Positions 17,655 to 25,797 of a stretch of DNA of 64,000 nt are shown here, in pieces. Position numbers and translations under genes: made by a program. The DNA comes from Novosphingobium subterraneum (GTDB lineage Bacteria; Pseudomonadota; Alphaproteobacteria; Sphingomonadales; Sphingomonadaceae), in assembly GCF_000807925.1 (NCBI RefSeq), contig NZ_JRVC01000018.1:52512-116511 (forward strand), written 5' to 3'. A model generated the notes under the pieces. The model searched no databases, had not been told where the DNA came from, and was given only the letters and a program-made list of their open reading frames with translations. Numbering within the stretch: the first letter of the stretch is position 1; each line of letters begins with the position of its first letter.

Positions 17655-18692
17655 TCAGGCGATCAGTTCGATCACGGCGCGGACCAGCTGGGTGGTCGGG
17701 TCGACTTCGTAGACGTAGCCGTCGCTATAGCGGTACCAGCTGTCGGGCGTGTCGGCGTAGCGGCCGCGCCAGTCAGGGGGGACGTTATAGAAGCCGTAGC
17801 CGGCCGGCATCGGCTGGCCCACTACCCACGGATCACCCGTCAGCAGCGCGGCAATGCCCTCGATCACGTTGGACTGCGGATTGACCTCGAAGATGGCGTT
17901 CTGTGCGTAACGATAGTCATAGCCATCGCGGAAGCCATAATAGCGGTCGTAATAGCTGGGTACGGCGTAGTCGCTATACTGCGTCGGCCAGACCTGCCCG
18001 CCGAACAGCGCACCGCCAAGCAGGGGCACGATACCCGAGACCAGCCCGCCATTGCCGACGCGGTACATGTAGCCGTTGCCGTAGCGCCAGTCATAGTTGT
18101 TGCCGAGGTAACGCACCGGGTACCAGTCACCCCAACTGCGCGAGTCCCGGATCTGGCGGGCCTGGCCCGGCGGCAGGCAGCCGTTGTTCTTCTTGGCAAG
18201 GCCGGGAGGGCAATCGCTCGCGACCGGAATCAGGAAGCGGCGGTCGTCGTAACGATAGCGGCCGTCCTGCCATTGGCGGCTTGCCACGCGGATGACGTTG
18301 CGGTCGTCCCCTCGGTCAACGCGGCCGTCGCCGCCACGGTTGGCTTGGCGTTCGACCTTATCGAAAGCCTTCGCACCGTTGTCGCGGTCCCAGTCCTTCC
18401 CGGGGTCCTTGTCATTGTTGCCGCGCATGGCCTGCTGGGGCATTTGCCGCGCGTCGTTGCCGCGGGACTTTTCCGGGCGCATTTCGGCGCGCTTGTCAGG
18501 GCCCTTTGCCTTGTCAGGACCCTTGGCCTTTTCGGGGCCTTTCTGGCCGCCGCGATCCATTTTCTCAGCCTTGGCCGGGCCGCCGCCGCCCTTGCTGTGG
18601 CCGTTTCCGTTGCCGTTCCCATTGCCTTGGGCGAGGGCCGGGGCACTGGCCGCGAAAGCGGCGATACCGGCCATGAGCATCATCTTGCGCAT
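17655..18692 (-). CDS. Secreted protein with basic low-complexity N-terminus
   Basis: This is a 345-residue protein starting MRKMMLMAGIAAFAASAPALA, a clear signal peptide. Residues about 23-120 are low complexity: GN repeats, then several KGPEKAKGPDK-type units and RGGDGR-type basic segments. The motif PPGLAKKNNGCLPPGQAR resembles RcnB-family periplasmic proteins common in sphingomonads. The C-terminal half is rich in Tyr, Trp and Gly, with two repeated units ending in DPTTQLVRAVIELIA-like and NPQSNVIEGIAALLT-like segments. Function unknown. It diverges from the spermidine synthase-like gene. Confidence 0.8.
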   Translation of the reverse strand: MRKMMLMAGIAAFAASAPALAQGNGNGNGNGHSKGGGGPAKAEKMDRGGQKGPEKAKGPDKAKGPDKRAEMRPEKSRGNDARQMPQQAMRGNNDKDPGKDWDRDNGAKAFDKVERQANRGGDGRVDRGDDRNVIRVASRQWQDGRYRYDDRRFLIPVASDCPPGLAKKNNGCLPPGQARQIRDSRSWGDWYPVRYLGNNYDWRYGNGYMYRVGNGGLVSGIVPLLGGALFGGQVWPTQYSDYAVPSYYDRYYGFRDGYDYRYAQNAIFEVNPQSNVIEGIAALLTGDPWVVGQPMPAGYGFYNVPPDWRGRYADTPDSWYRYSDGYVYEVDPTTQLVRAVIELIA

Positions 18693-18768
18693 CGTCTTGT
18701 CTCCGAATCCGTCGGTTGAGGCAACGTGCGCCTTGTGGCTGCGGTTCCCGCAGACTAGGGCTTCAGAG

Positions 18769-19452
18769 ATGATAGCACGCGAACTTCTCGGCACGGCTCG
18801 AGTGCCCGATGGTGTAGAGCTGAAGCTCTACAGGCACGACCGCGATTTCATGATCGTGCTCGGCCACAACGAATTGATGAGTACGCGGCAGAACGGTTCG
18901 GAGATTGCACTCGCCACGCAAAGCATCGCCCGGATTGCCAAGGCGCAGCGGCCGGCGATGCTGATCGGCGGCTATGGCATGGGCTTCACCCTTCGCGCCG
19001 CGCTGGAGAAGCTTCCGGCCGACGCGCACGTGACCGTGGCCGAACTGGTGCCCGAAATCATCCAGTGGGCCAAGGGGCCGATGGCGGAACTGGAAGCAGG
19101 CTGCCTCGGCGATCCGCGCGTGCGGCTGGTGATGACCGACGTGGCCGACGTGATCTCGGCCAATGCGCTGTCGGTGGGCGGGACCGGGTACGATGCCATC
19201 CTGCTCGATGTCGACAACGGACCTGATGGGCTGGTGCGGGCGGGCAACAACCGGCTTTACACGATGCGGGGGCTGCGCACGGCGATGGATGCACTGCGCC
19301 CCGGCGGCGTGCTGGCGATCTGGTCTGCGGCAAGGGATGCCAATTTCACCCAGCGCCTCAAGGCAGCAGGATTCAACGTCGATGAAGTGGAAGTGCGCGC
19401 CCGCACCAATGGCAAGGGTGCAAAGCACGTGATCTGGTTTGCCAGCGCTTGA
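18769..19452 (+). CDS. Spermidine synthase-like SAM-binding protein
   Basis: This is a 227-residue Rossmann-fold protein. The nucleotide motif LIGGYGMGFTLRAAL, the acidic VAELVPEII and YDAILLDVDNGPDGLV resemble the spermidine synthase/methyltransferase superfamily. The polyamine-binding N-terminal domain of true spermidine synthases is reduced, so the substrate is uncertain. The ATG at 18769 was chosen because the longer frame runs through the divergent secreted-protein gene. Confidence 0.8.
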   Translation: MIARELLGTARVPDGVELKLYRHDRDFMIVLGHNELMSTRQNGSEIALATQSIARIAKAQRPAMLIGGYGMGFTLRAALEKLPADAHVTVAELVPEIIQWAKGPMAELEAGCLGDPRVRLVMTDVADVISANALSVGGTGYDAILLDVDNGPDGLVRAGNNRLYTMRGLRTAMDALRPGGVLAIWSAARDANFTQRLKAAGFNVDEVEVRARTNGKGAKHVIWFASA

Positions 19453-19592
19453 GGGGTAGCCCAGGGCGAGACTGCGCACGCGAAGGCTCACGTTTCATTC
19501 ACGGCGTTTATGCCGGGCAATAAATACCATTCCTTTGCTGTCTCGCCCGGCGCGGACTAGGCGTCGGGGCAAGACAGCATCGGGAGAATGAC

Positions 19593-20537
19593 ATGCGCCT
19601 CGCCACAATCGACAACGGTACTCGCGACGGGCGGCTGATCGTGGTCTCGCCGCAAGGCGATGCCTTCGCCTATGCTCCGGCCGCGACCTTGCAGGAACTG
19701 GTCGAGGGCTGGGAGGCGTTCTCGCCGGCATTGCAGGCCATCGCCGCGTTTCCCGAAGCGCTTGATGATGCAAGGCTGCTCGCACCGTTGCCCCGTGCCT
19801 GGCAGTGGCTGGATGGTTCAGCCTTCCAGAGCCATGGGGACCTGATGGACGCGGTGCTGGGGATCACCAAGCCCAAGACCGACGTGCCGCTGATGTACCA
19901 GGGCATGTCCGATACCTTCATGGCGACAGGGACCGAAGCGCGCTTCCCTTCGACCGACCTCGGCATCGATTTCGAGGGCGAGTTCGGGGTAATTGTCGAT
20001 GCCGTGCCGATGGGGACAGGCGCTGCCGAGGCGATGCAGCACATCCGGCTTGTCGTTCAGATCAACGACTGGTCGCTGCGCACGCTCGCGGGGCCGGAAA
20101 TGAAGACCGGCTTCGGCTGGGTCGGTGCCAAGCCAGCCTGCGCAATGGCGCCCTTCGCCGTGACGCCCGATGAACTCGGCGATGCGTGGAGGGATGGACG
20201 CGTCTGCCTCGACCTGCTGGTCGACTGGAACGGGAAGCGCTTCGGCGCCGCCAATGGCCATGCGATGGGCTTTGGCTTCCACGAACTCGTCGCCCACGCC
20301 GCGCGCACGCGCGATCTGGTGGCGGGCACGGTGATCGGATCGGGTACGGTCTCCAACGAAAACTTCCGCGAGATCGGCTCGTCCTGCATTGCCGAGCGGC
20401 GCGGAATCGAAGTGCTGGACGAAGGCGAACCCAGGACCGCATTCATGGCCTTTGGCGATACGGTGCGGATGGAAGCGGTCGATGCTTCGGGCCGCGCACC
20501 GTTCGGTGTCCTGCACCAAAGGGTCGTGCAGGCCTGA
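19593..20537 (+). CDS. Fumarylacetoacetate hydrolase (FAH) family protein
   Basis: This is a 314-residue protein. The metal-binding acidic cluster is in GIDFEGEFGVIVD, followed by QINDWSLRTLAG, and the late GTVIGSGTVSNEN segment is typical of FAH enzymes. Members cleave C-C bonds of beta-diketo acids or act as hydratases and decarboxylases in aromatic catabolism. The neighbour downstream is an acyl-CoA synthetase on the same strand (64-bp gap). The reaction is not determined. Confidence 0.88.
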   Translation: MRLATIDNGTRDGRLIVVSPQGDAFAYAPAATLQELVEGWEAFSPALQAIAAFPEALDDARLLAPLPRAWQWLDGSAFQSHGDLMDAVLGITKPKTDVPLMYQGMSDTFMATGTEARFPSTDLGIDFEGEFGVIVDAVPMGTGAAEAMQHIRLVVQINDWSLRTLAGPEMKTGFGWVGAKPACAMAPFAVTPDELGDAWRDGRVCLDLLVDWNGKRFGAANGHAMGFGFHELVAHAARTRDLVAGTVIGSGTVSNENFREIGSSCIAERRGIEVLDEGEPRTAFMAFGDTVRMEAVDASGRAPFGVLHQRVVQA

Positions 20538-20601
20538 CCACAACGCCCACTTGCCGTCCTTCCGATAATTGTTATAGCGCATAGCGAAATCGGAGGATGC
20601 C

Positions 20602-22722
20602 ATGGCCGTTGTTGCGAGTCTGTCCCACGCTGCGCTTGATCGTTTCCTGCGCCCGAAGTCCGTCGCCGTCGTCGGCGCATCGGACAAGCCCGGCGCGCTT
20701 GGTGCAACGCTGCTGACCAATCTCGATCGCAACGGCTATGCCGGTGCCGTCTATCCAGTGAACCCCAAGCGTGACGAGATCATGGGCAAGCCCTGCTTTG
20801 CCTCGGTCGACGCGCTTCCCCAAGGTGTGGACGTGGCCGTGCTGGCGATCCCGCGCGCCGGCGTGCTGGATGCTGTGAAGGGCCTGGCGGAGCGCAAGTG
20901 CGGCGGCGTGGTGATCTTCTCGGCCGGCTTTGCCGAGGGCGGCGAGGAAGGCCTGGCCGAACAGCGCGAGATCGCGCGCATCGCGCATGAAGCGGGCATG
21001 GTGGTCGAAGGGCCGAACTGCCTTGGCCTGGTCAACTATGTCGATCGCATTCCGCTGACCTTCGTGGAAACCAATGCGGTGCCCCCTGCCGGCAAGCGGG
21101 CGATCGGCATCGTTTCGCAATCGGGCGCGATGGCGGCGGTGCTCGGCACGATGCTGCTCGCCCGCGATGCCGGCGTCTCCTACTCGGTCTCGACCGGGAA
21201 CGAGGCAGCCAGCGGGGTCGAGGACTATGTCGATTGGCTGGTCGACCAGGACGATACGCAAGTGATCGCGATGATCGTCGAACAGTTCCGCAAGCCGCAG
21301 GCGTTCCTCGCTGCGGCGCGGCGGGCGAAGGCGGCCGGCAAGCCGGTGGTCCTGCTGCACCCCGGCAAATCGAGCGCGGCGCGCGAATCCGCAGCGACGC
21401 ACACCGGCGCAATGGCGGGCGACTACAAGCTGATGCGGGCCATGGTGGCACGTGCCGGCGTGATCTTTGCCGAAACGCTGGAAGAACTGGGCGACATTGC
21501 CGAGATCGCGGTGCGCTGTCCGGCGCTGCCTTCGGGCAAGACCGCGGTGCTGGGCGAATCCGGGGCCTTCAAGGCGCTGACGCTCGACCTCGCCGAAGAG
21601 CTCGACCTTCCGCTGGCCGATCTGCACGACGAGGATTCGCCACTGCTGCGCGCGGCCCTGCCGCCGTTCGTGCCGGTGTCCAATCCGCTCGACATCACCG
21701 CGCAGGGTCTGTCCGAGCCGGCTATCTACACCCGCTGCGTCGAGGCCCTGCTGGACGACGACCGCGTCGGCACGGTCTTCGCCGGGATCATCCAGGCCGA
21801 ACCGATCACCTGCAAGATCAAGTTCCCGCCGATCCTCGCCGCTGTGGAAGGCAAGACGCTCACCAAGCCGGTGATCTTCGCCGGGCTCGACGAAGGCGCC
21901 GAGGTTCCGGCCGAGCGCATCGCCGCGCTGCGGGCGGCCGGCATTCCGTGGTTCCCCACCACCGAACGCGCACTGCGTGCCGTGACCCGGCTGACGCACT
22001 GGTCCGCTCAGGACCTTTCCGCCAACGACCTTCCGGCAACACCGCTGCCCGGCCTTGCCGATGTCCACGGCGTGATCCCGGAATACAAGTCGAAGGAACT
22101 GCTCGGCCCGCTGGGCGTGAGCTTCCCCAAGGGCGGCTTTGCCGACAGCGCCGATGCCGCGGTAGCGGCTGCCGATGCCGTCGGCTATCCGGTGGCGATG
22201 AAGGCGCAGGCCGCAGCGCTTGGGCACAAGAGCGATGCCGGCGGCGTGATTCTCAACCTTGTCGATGCCGCTGCCGTGCGCGAGGCGTGGGACCGCATCC
22301 ATGCCAACGTCGCAGCCTACTCCGCGTCAATCCGCTTGGATGGCGTGTTGATCGAAGCGATGGGCAAGCGCGGCATGGAGATGATCGTCGGTGCCAAGAA
22401 CGATCCCGAATGGGGTCCGGTCGTGCTCGCAGGTTTCGGCGGCGTGACCGCGGAGATCCTGCAGGACGTGCGCCTGCTGACTGCAGACCTGACGCAGGCT
22501 GCGGTCGAGGCCGAACTGATGAAGCTCAAGAGCTCAGCGCTGCTCAGCGGCTATCGCGGTTCACCCGCGCTGGACGTTCCGGCGCTCGCGGCCCTGATCG
22601 TAAAGGTTGGCCAGGTCCTGCGCGCCGAACCCTCGATCCGCGAGATCGACCTCAACCCGGTGATCCTGCACCCCAAGGGTGAGGGCGTGGTAGCACTCGA
22701 CGCGCTGATGCTGGTGGAGTAA
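20602..22722 (+). CDS. Acyl-CoA synthetase (NDP-forming), alpha-beta fusion
   Basis: This is a 706-residue protein. Residues 1-130 are a CoA-binding Rossmann domain (SVAVVGASDKPGALGATLL). A succinyl-CoA-ligase-like domain at about 140-460 contains the phospho-His segment AATHTGAMAGDYKLMRAMV. An ATP-grasp domain at about 480-706 contains MKAQAAALGHKSDAGGVILN and ends REIDLNPVIL. It forms acyl-CoA with ADP or another NDP, without a GNAT acetyltransferase domain. The acyl group is unknown. Confidence 0.9.
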   Translation: MAVVASLSHAALDRFLRPKSVAVVGASDKPGALGATLLTNLDRNGYAGAVYPVNPKRDEIMGKPCFASVDALPQGVDVAVLAIPRAGVLDAVKGLAERKCGGVVIFSAGFAEGGEEGLAEQREIARIAHEAGMVVEGPNCLGLVNYVDRIPLTFVETNAVPPAGKRAIGIVSQSGAMAAVLGTMLLARDAGVSYSVSTGNEAASGVEDYVDWLVDQDDTQVIAMIVEQFRKPQAFLAAARRAKAAGKPVVLLHPGKSSAARESAATHTGAMAGDYKLMRAMVARAGVIFAETLEELGDIAEIAVRCPALPSGKTAVLGESGAFKALTLDLAEELDLPLADLHDEDSPLLRAALPPFVPVSNPLDITAQGLSEPAIYTRCVEALLDDDRVGTVFAGIIQAEPITCKIKFPPILAAVEGKTLTKPVIFAGLDEGAEVPAERIAALRAAGIPWFPTTERALRAVTRLTHWSAQDLSANDLPATPLPGLADVHGVIPEYKSKELLGPLGVSFPKGGFADSADAAVAAADAVGYPVAMKAQAAALGHKSDAGGVILNLVDAAAVREAWDRIHANVAAYSASIRLDGVLIEAMGKRGMEMIVGAKNDPEWGPVVLAGFGGVTAEILQDVRLLTADLTQAAVEAELMKLKSSALLSGYRGSPALDVPALAALIVKVGQVLRAEPSIREIDLNPVILHPKGEGVVALDALMLVE

Positions 22723-22727
22723 AGGCC

Positions 22728-22755
22728 TTTCCGGGGCAGCTCAGTGCCCCGGAAA
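22728..22755. terminator. Bidirectional hairpin between convergent genes
   Basis: A perfect 11-bp stem (22728-22738 with 22745-22755) with a 6-nt loop has TTT/AAA at its ends and overlaps the apt stop codon. Its position between convergent genes suggests termination in both directions. Confidence 0.65.
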
Positions 22756-23277
22756 ATCCATCAGCGCCTCTACCGTCAGCCCGGCGTCGCGCAGGCGGGC
22801 GGCGCCGTGGAGGTCGGGGAGGTCTATCACGAACAGCGCGTGAGTGACGTCCGCGCCTGCCGTGCGCAGGAGTTCCGTTGCCGCAAGGGCAGTACCGCCC
22901 GTGGCGATCAGGTCATCGATGATGACCACGCGCTGGCCTGCGGGAATGGCCGTAGGATCGATCTCCAGCCGGTCGCGCCCGTATTCGAGCGCATAGTCGA
23001 TGCCGATGGTCTTGACCGGCAGCTTGCCGGGCTTGCGTACCGGCACGAAACCGAGGCCCATATGCGCCGCTACCGCAGCACCGAAAATGAATCCGCGTGC
23101 CTCCATCCCGGCGATCGCCTCGGCACCGGCGTCCTGCGCCATCCGCGCCAGGTGGCCGATGCTGGCGGCAAGCCCGGTCCCGTGCGAGATCAGCGTGGTG
23201 ATATCGCGGAACAGGATGCCGGGTGCGGGAAAGTCCGGCACGGTGCGGACAAGGGCCTTGAGCTCTTCGGGTGTCAT
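22741..23277 (-). CDS. apt: Adenine phosphoribosyltransferase
   Basis: This is a 178-residue purine salvage enzyme converting adenine and PRPP to AMP. The PRPP-binding motif VVIIDDLIATGGTA and FPAPGILFRDITTL, AGMEARGFIFGAAVA and VPVRKPGKLP are all conserved. Length is normal for the family. It lies 25 bp downstream of the HAD gene on the same strand. Confidence 0.95.
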   Translation of the reverse strand: MTPEELKALVRTVPDFPAPGILFRDITTLISHGTGLAASIGHLARMAQDAGAEAIAGMEARGFIFGAAVAAHMGLGFVPVRKPGKLPVKTIGIDYALEYGRDRLEIDPTAIPAGQRVVIIDDLIATGGTALAATELLRTAGADVTHALFVIDLPDLHGAARLRDAGLTVEALMDFPGH

Positions 23278-23302
23278 GCCTCCAGCCTAGCCGCCATGCA
23301 GG

Positions 23303-23947
23303 TCAAAAGGAAAGGCCGAGAACCTGCCCGAGGTCGGCCAGGGCCTGTTCGCCGCTGGTCACCTTGATCGCCTGCATCCCCAGCGCGGCGGCCGGTTTGC
23401 AGTTGATGCCGAGGTCATCGAGGTAGACGCATTGCGCCGGGGCGAGGCCCAGCGTCTCGCACATCATCAGGTAGATGCGCGGATCGGGCTTGCGCACGCC
23501 CGCCTTGCTGCTTTCGATGACGTGTTCGAAGCGGGCGAAGATCTGTTCGAGCTCGTCGTGCGCGTCGGCGCTGCGGGCCATGCCGGCGCCGTGGCCGGCG
23601 GGCACGTTGTTGGTGATGCAACCAAGCCGGTAGCCTTCTGCCTTCAGCCGATCGAGCGCCGACACCATCGCCGGACGCACCGCGCCGGCAAGGACGGCCA
23701 GGACCGACGCGCCATCAAGCTCGTGGCCAAGCGCCCGGGCCTCTTGCGCAAAGCGGCGGTCGAATTCGGCGCTGTCGATCTCGGCGCGTTCGAACAGCGC
23801 CCAGGCGTTGGTATCGCCGTTGCGGGCATTGACGGAACGGACGAAGTCCTGCGGCAGGCCCCGTTCCGCCTCGAGCCGGTTGAACGCCTCGAACGGGGAG
23901 GAGGTGATCACTCCGCCAAAATCGAAAATCACCGCTGCGTACGCCAT
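23303..23947 (-). CDS. HAD-IA family phosphatase-like hydrolase
   Basis: This is a 214-residue HAD protein. Motif I is AVIFDFGGVI, motif II is CITNN, and motif IV is YLDDLGINCKPA. The family resembles the epoxide hydrolase N-terminal/ACAD10 HAD group, often linked to acyl-CoA or phosphorylated metabolite turnover. The usual nucleophile position DFG has a glycine at +2 rather than DxD, seen in part of this group. The ATG at 23947 was chosen; the longer frame crosses the operator-like site at 23976-23991. Confidence 0.85.
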   Translation of the reverse strand: MAYAAVIFDFGGVITSSPFEAFNRLEAERGLPQDFVRSVNARNGDTNAWALFERAEIDSAEFDRRFAQEARALGHELDGASVLAVLAGAVRPAMVSALDRLKAEGYRLGCITNNVPAGHGAGMARSADAHDELEQIFARFEHVIESSKAGVRKPDPRIYLMMCETLGLAPAQCVYLDDLGINCKPAAALGMQAIKVTSGEQALADLGQVLGLSF

Positions 23948-23975
23948 CGTGCCTCCCTTTGTGTGGCGCGCAGCC

Positions 23976-23991
23976 TTAACCGATCGGTGAA
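23976..23991. promoter_or_regulatory. Candidate TetR-family operator, copy 2
   Basis: TTAACCGATCGGTGAA is a palindrome with one mismatched pair, 28 bp upstream of the HAD gene start. It matches the site at 16958-16973 in 14 of 16 positions. Confidence 0.5.
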
Positions 23992-24093
23992 ATCGGACAA
24001 GGCCATCGGATTTTTCCTCCGTTTTGATGTGGATCATCGTATGTTGACGGCGGCGAAGGCAGACTTTTCCCATTGAAGGACAGGAGGATCCCG

Positions 24094-24873
24094 ATGCGCT
24101 CCATTCTTTGCCCCGTCGAAAAGTCCGAAACCCTGAACGACCGCGTGGAAACTGCGCTGGCGCTGGCCCGCAAGACCGGAGGGCATGTCACCTTCGTGAT
24201 CGCGACTCCGTTCGCGCAAATGGCGGCGTGGGAGCCGTTCGGCGGTGCCGCCATTTCCGCTGCCGCAATCAACGAAGCGCGTGAGGCCGACGAGGCGTTT
24301 GCGCGCGAGCTCGATGCCCGGCTGGCTCCGCAGGACGTCGCTTTCGACGTCGCGATAGACGACAACGGCCGGGTCGAAGCTGCAGCGGCCGCCGCGCGCT
24401 TTGCCGACCTGATCGTGGCCACGCTGGACGATCCCAGCGTCGAGGAACTGGTTCTTGGCGTGCGCAGCCCTGTGCTGGCGGTGCCACGCGGCGTGCCGAT
24501 GCTCGATTTCGCGGCACCGGTGCTGATCGCCTGGGACGGCGGGCATGAATCCGCCAACGCCCTGCGCGCTGCCTTGCCGTTCCTGGCGATGGCGAAGTCG
24601 GTGCATATCCTGACCGTGCGCGAGAAGGACGATACCTTCCCGGCGGTCGATGCGGCCTGCTATCTCTCGCGCCACGGAATCCATGCCGAAGTGCATGAAC
24701 AGGAGCGCAACGGTTCGATCGCCTTCACGATCGAGGAATGCGCCCGCAGTCTCGGCGCCGGCCTCGTCGTCATGGGCCTGTTCGGGCACAGCCGCCTGCG
24801 GGAACTGCTGATGGGCGGCGTGTCGCGCGAAATGCTCGACCGGTCGCAGATTCCGCTGCTGCTGGCGCATTGA
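24094..24873 (+). CDS. Universal stress protein (UspA family)
   Basis: This is a 259-residue protein beginning MRSILCPVEKSETL. The C-terminal ATP-binding pattern G-x2-G-x9-G-S/T is visible in the segment from GLFGHSRLRELL to GGVSREML, ending IPLLLAH. The N-terminal half is a degenerate second Usp-like domain. The start at 24094 has an AGGAGG ribosome site 5-6 nt upstream, better than the TTG at 24073. The role is presumably stress tolerance. Confidence 0.9.
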   Translation: MRSILCPVEKSETLNDRVETALALARKTGGHVTFVIATPFAQMAAWEPFGGAAISAAAINEAREADEAFARELDARLAPQDVAFDVAIDDNGRVEAAAAAARFADLIVATLDDPSVEELVLGVRSPVLAVPRGVPMLDFAAPVLIAWDGGHESANALRAALPFLAMAKSVHILTVREKDDTFPAVDAACYLSRHGIHAEVHEQERNGSIAFTIEECARSLGAGLVVMGLFGHSRLRELLMGGVSREMLDRSQIPLLLAH

Positions 24874-24923
24874 CGCCTGGGGCCCGGTTGCGACGCAGCC
24901 CGGGTGCGAGCCAGAATGCGGCA

Positions 24924-25403
24924 ATGACAACGATCCGCTCGCTTCCCGCGCTCGCCCTGATGGTCACTGTCTCGCTTGCGGCCTGCTCTCCGGAGCCGGC
25001 AACCGGACCGACCGGCGTGGCGGGGGAAAGTGCAGCCGCAGTCGAAGCCGATTCCATGCCGCCTGCCGAGCCGCCTGCGCTGGTAGCAACCGAAGCGGCC
25101 GCAGTGATGCCAGCGCCGGTGCCGCCATCTTTTCGCGCCATCGGCACCGAGCCGTTCTGGTCTGCGCGGGTGGACGTGGACAAGCTCTCGTGGTCCACGC
25201 CCGAGCAGCCCGATGGACTGGTCGTTCCGGTGAAACGGCAGGATGTCGAAGGGAAGGCGATTCTCTCCGGCCAGGTCGAGGGGAGGGCGCTGGTGCTTGA
25301 AGTCAGTGCAGGGTCCTGTTCGGACGGCATGTCGGACACGGTCTATCCCTTCACCGTGACACGGCGTCTCGGCAACGACACCCAGCGTGGCTGCGCGCGC
25401 TGA
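24924..25403 (+). CDS. COG3650-type lipoprotein
   Basis: This is a 159-residue protein with a lipoprotein signal (MVTVSLAAC, lipid-modified Cys near residue 21), then a Pro/Ala-rich linker. A C-terminal domain starts at FRAIGTEPFWSARVD, the signature of a predicted lipoprotein family with the GTEPFW motif. Two cysteines (CSDGM and QRGCAR) are near the end. Function is unknown. The start at 24924 was chosen for the signal peptide. Confidence 0.8.
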   Translation: MTTIRSLPALALMVTVSLAACSPEPATGPTGVAGESAAAVEADSMPPAEPPALVATEAAAVMPAPVPPSFRAIGTEPFWSARVDVDKLSWSTPEQPDGLVVPVKRQDVEGKAILSGQVEGRALVLEVSAGSCSDGMSDTVYPFTVTRRLGNDTQRGCAR

Positions 25404-25611
25404 TGGTATCCAAATCATGCTTGTGCGCTGCACAACGACGAGTCGCACGACATGCCTGCAAACAATTGCGAACGGAACGACCTGGTATCGTTACGCTTGA
25501 AACAACTGCAAAATCCCTGTGAAACAGCGGTTTATGCGATAAATTGCAAAAAATGCAACCAATCCCGATCATTTCGCAATTGCACAATATGTGTGTGCAG
25601 TGCATACAGAA

Positions 25612-25676
25612 CCTGCCTTTCAGGCATCCTCTCCCAAAACTTTCCGACCCGGCGGGCAACTGCCGGGTCTTTTTTT
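25612..25676 (+). ncRNA. Candidate small RNA
   Basis: A possible promoter (TTGCAC at 25580, 17-nt gap, CATACA at 25603) would start transcription near 25612. The product would be about 65 nt: a 5' hairpin (25614-25626, TGCCT/AGGCA), a single-stranded TCCTCTCCC stretch (25627-25635), and an intrinsic terminator. The pyrimidine stretch resembles a ribosome-site complement, as in several alphaproteobacterial trans-acting sRNAs. The call rests on structure only; no family was matched. Confidence 0.42.
25646..25676 (+). terminator. Intrinsic terminator
   Basis: A perfect 8-bp stem GACCCGGC/GCCGGGTC with an 8-nt loop is followed by seven Ts. It is the strongest Rho-independent signal in the window. 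It lies 243 bp downstream of the lipoprotein gene, which supports a separate transcript. Confidence 0.85.
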
Positions 25677-25797
25677 GCCTGCGTTCCGGGCGGAGCGACG
25701 CTCTTCGCAACCTTCGCAGGCCTCCCGCGTTTGAAATCCTGATTGCCGGTTCCCACATCGGAACCCGTCGATAGCTCAAGGGGATTTCTTAAAGCTC

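Larger units (their letters stand above)
25404..25797. other. 394-bp gene-free region holding a candidate small RNA
   Basis: This is more AT-rich than its surroundings, with many TTGC/GCAA words. The only structured part is a candidate small RNA with a strong terminator at 25612-25676. A 96-codon frame at 25452-25742 runs through the terminator and has a Cys-rich, unlikely composition, so it was not called. Confidence 0.7.

Noticed and set aside
19464..19548. 9-bp inverted repeat GGGCGAGAC/GTCTCGCCC with 67 nt between
   Set aside because: Distant GC-rich arms in a GC-rich genome are expected by chance at this spacing; no clear structure in between.
20572..22302. 576-codon antisense frame inside the acyl-CoA synthetase gene
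   Set aside because: Mirror of a highly GC-biased gene; no domain and an Ala/Arg/His-rich composition. Similar long antisense frames at 25789-27792 and 58300-59757 were rejected for the same reason.
25474..25495. EcfG-like promoter (GGAAC...CGTT)
   Set aside because: The spacer between the two boxes is 10 nt, much shorter than the 16-18 nt required.
25452..25742. 96-codon Cys-rich ORF
   Set aside because: It runs through a perfect intrinsic terminator, has weak codon bias and no recognised motif.
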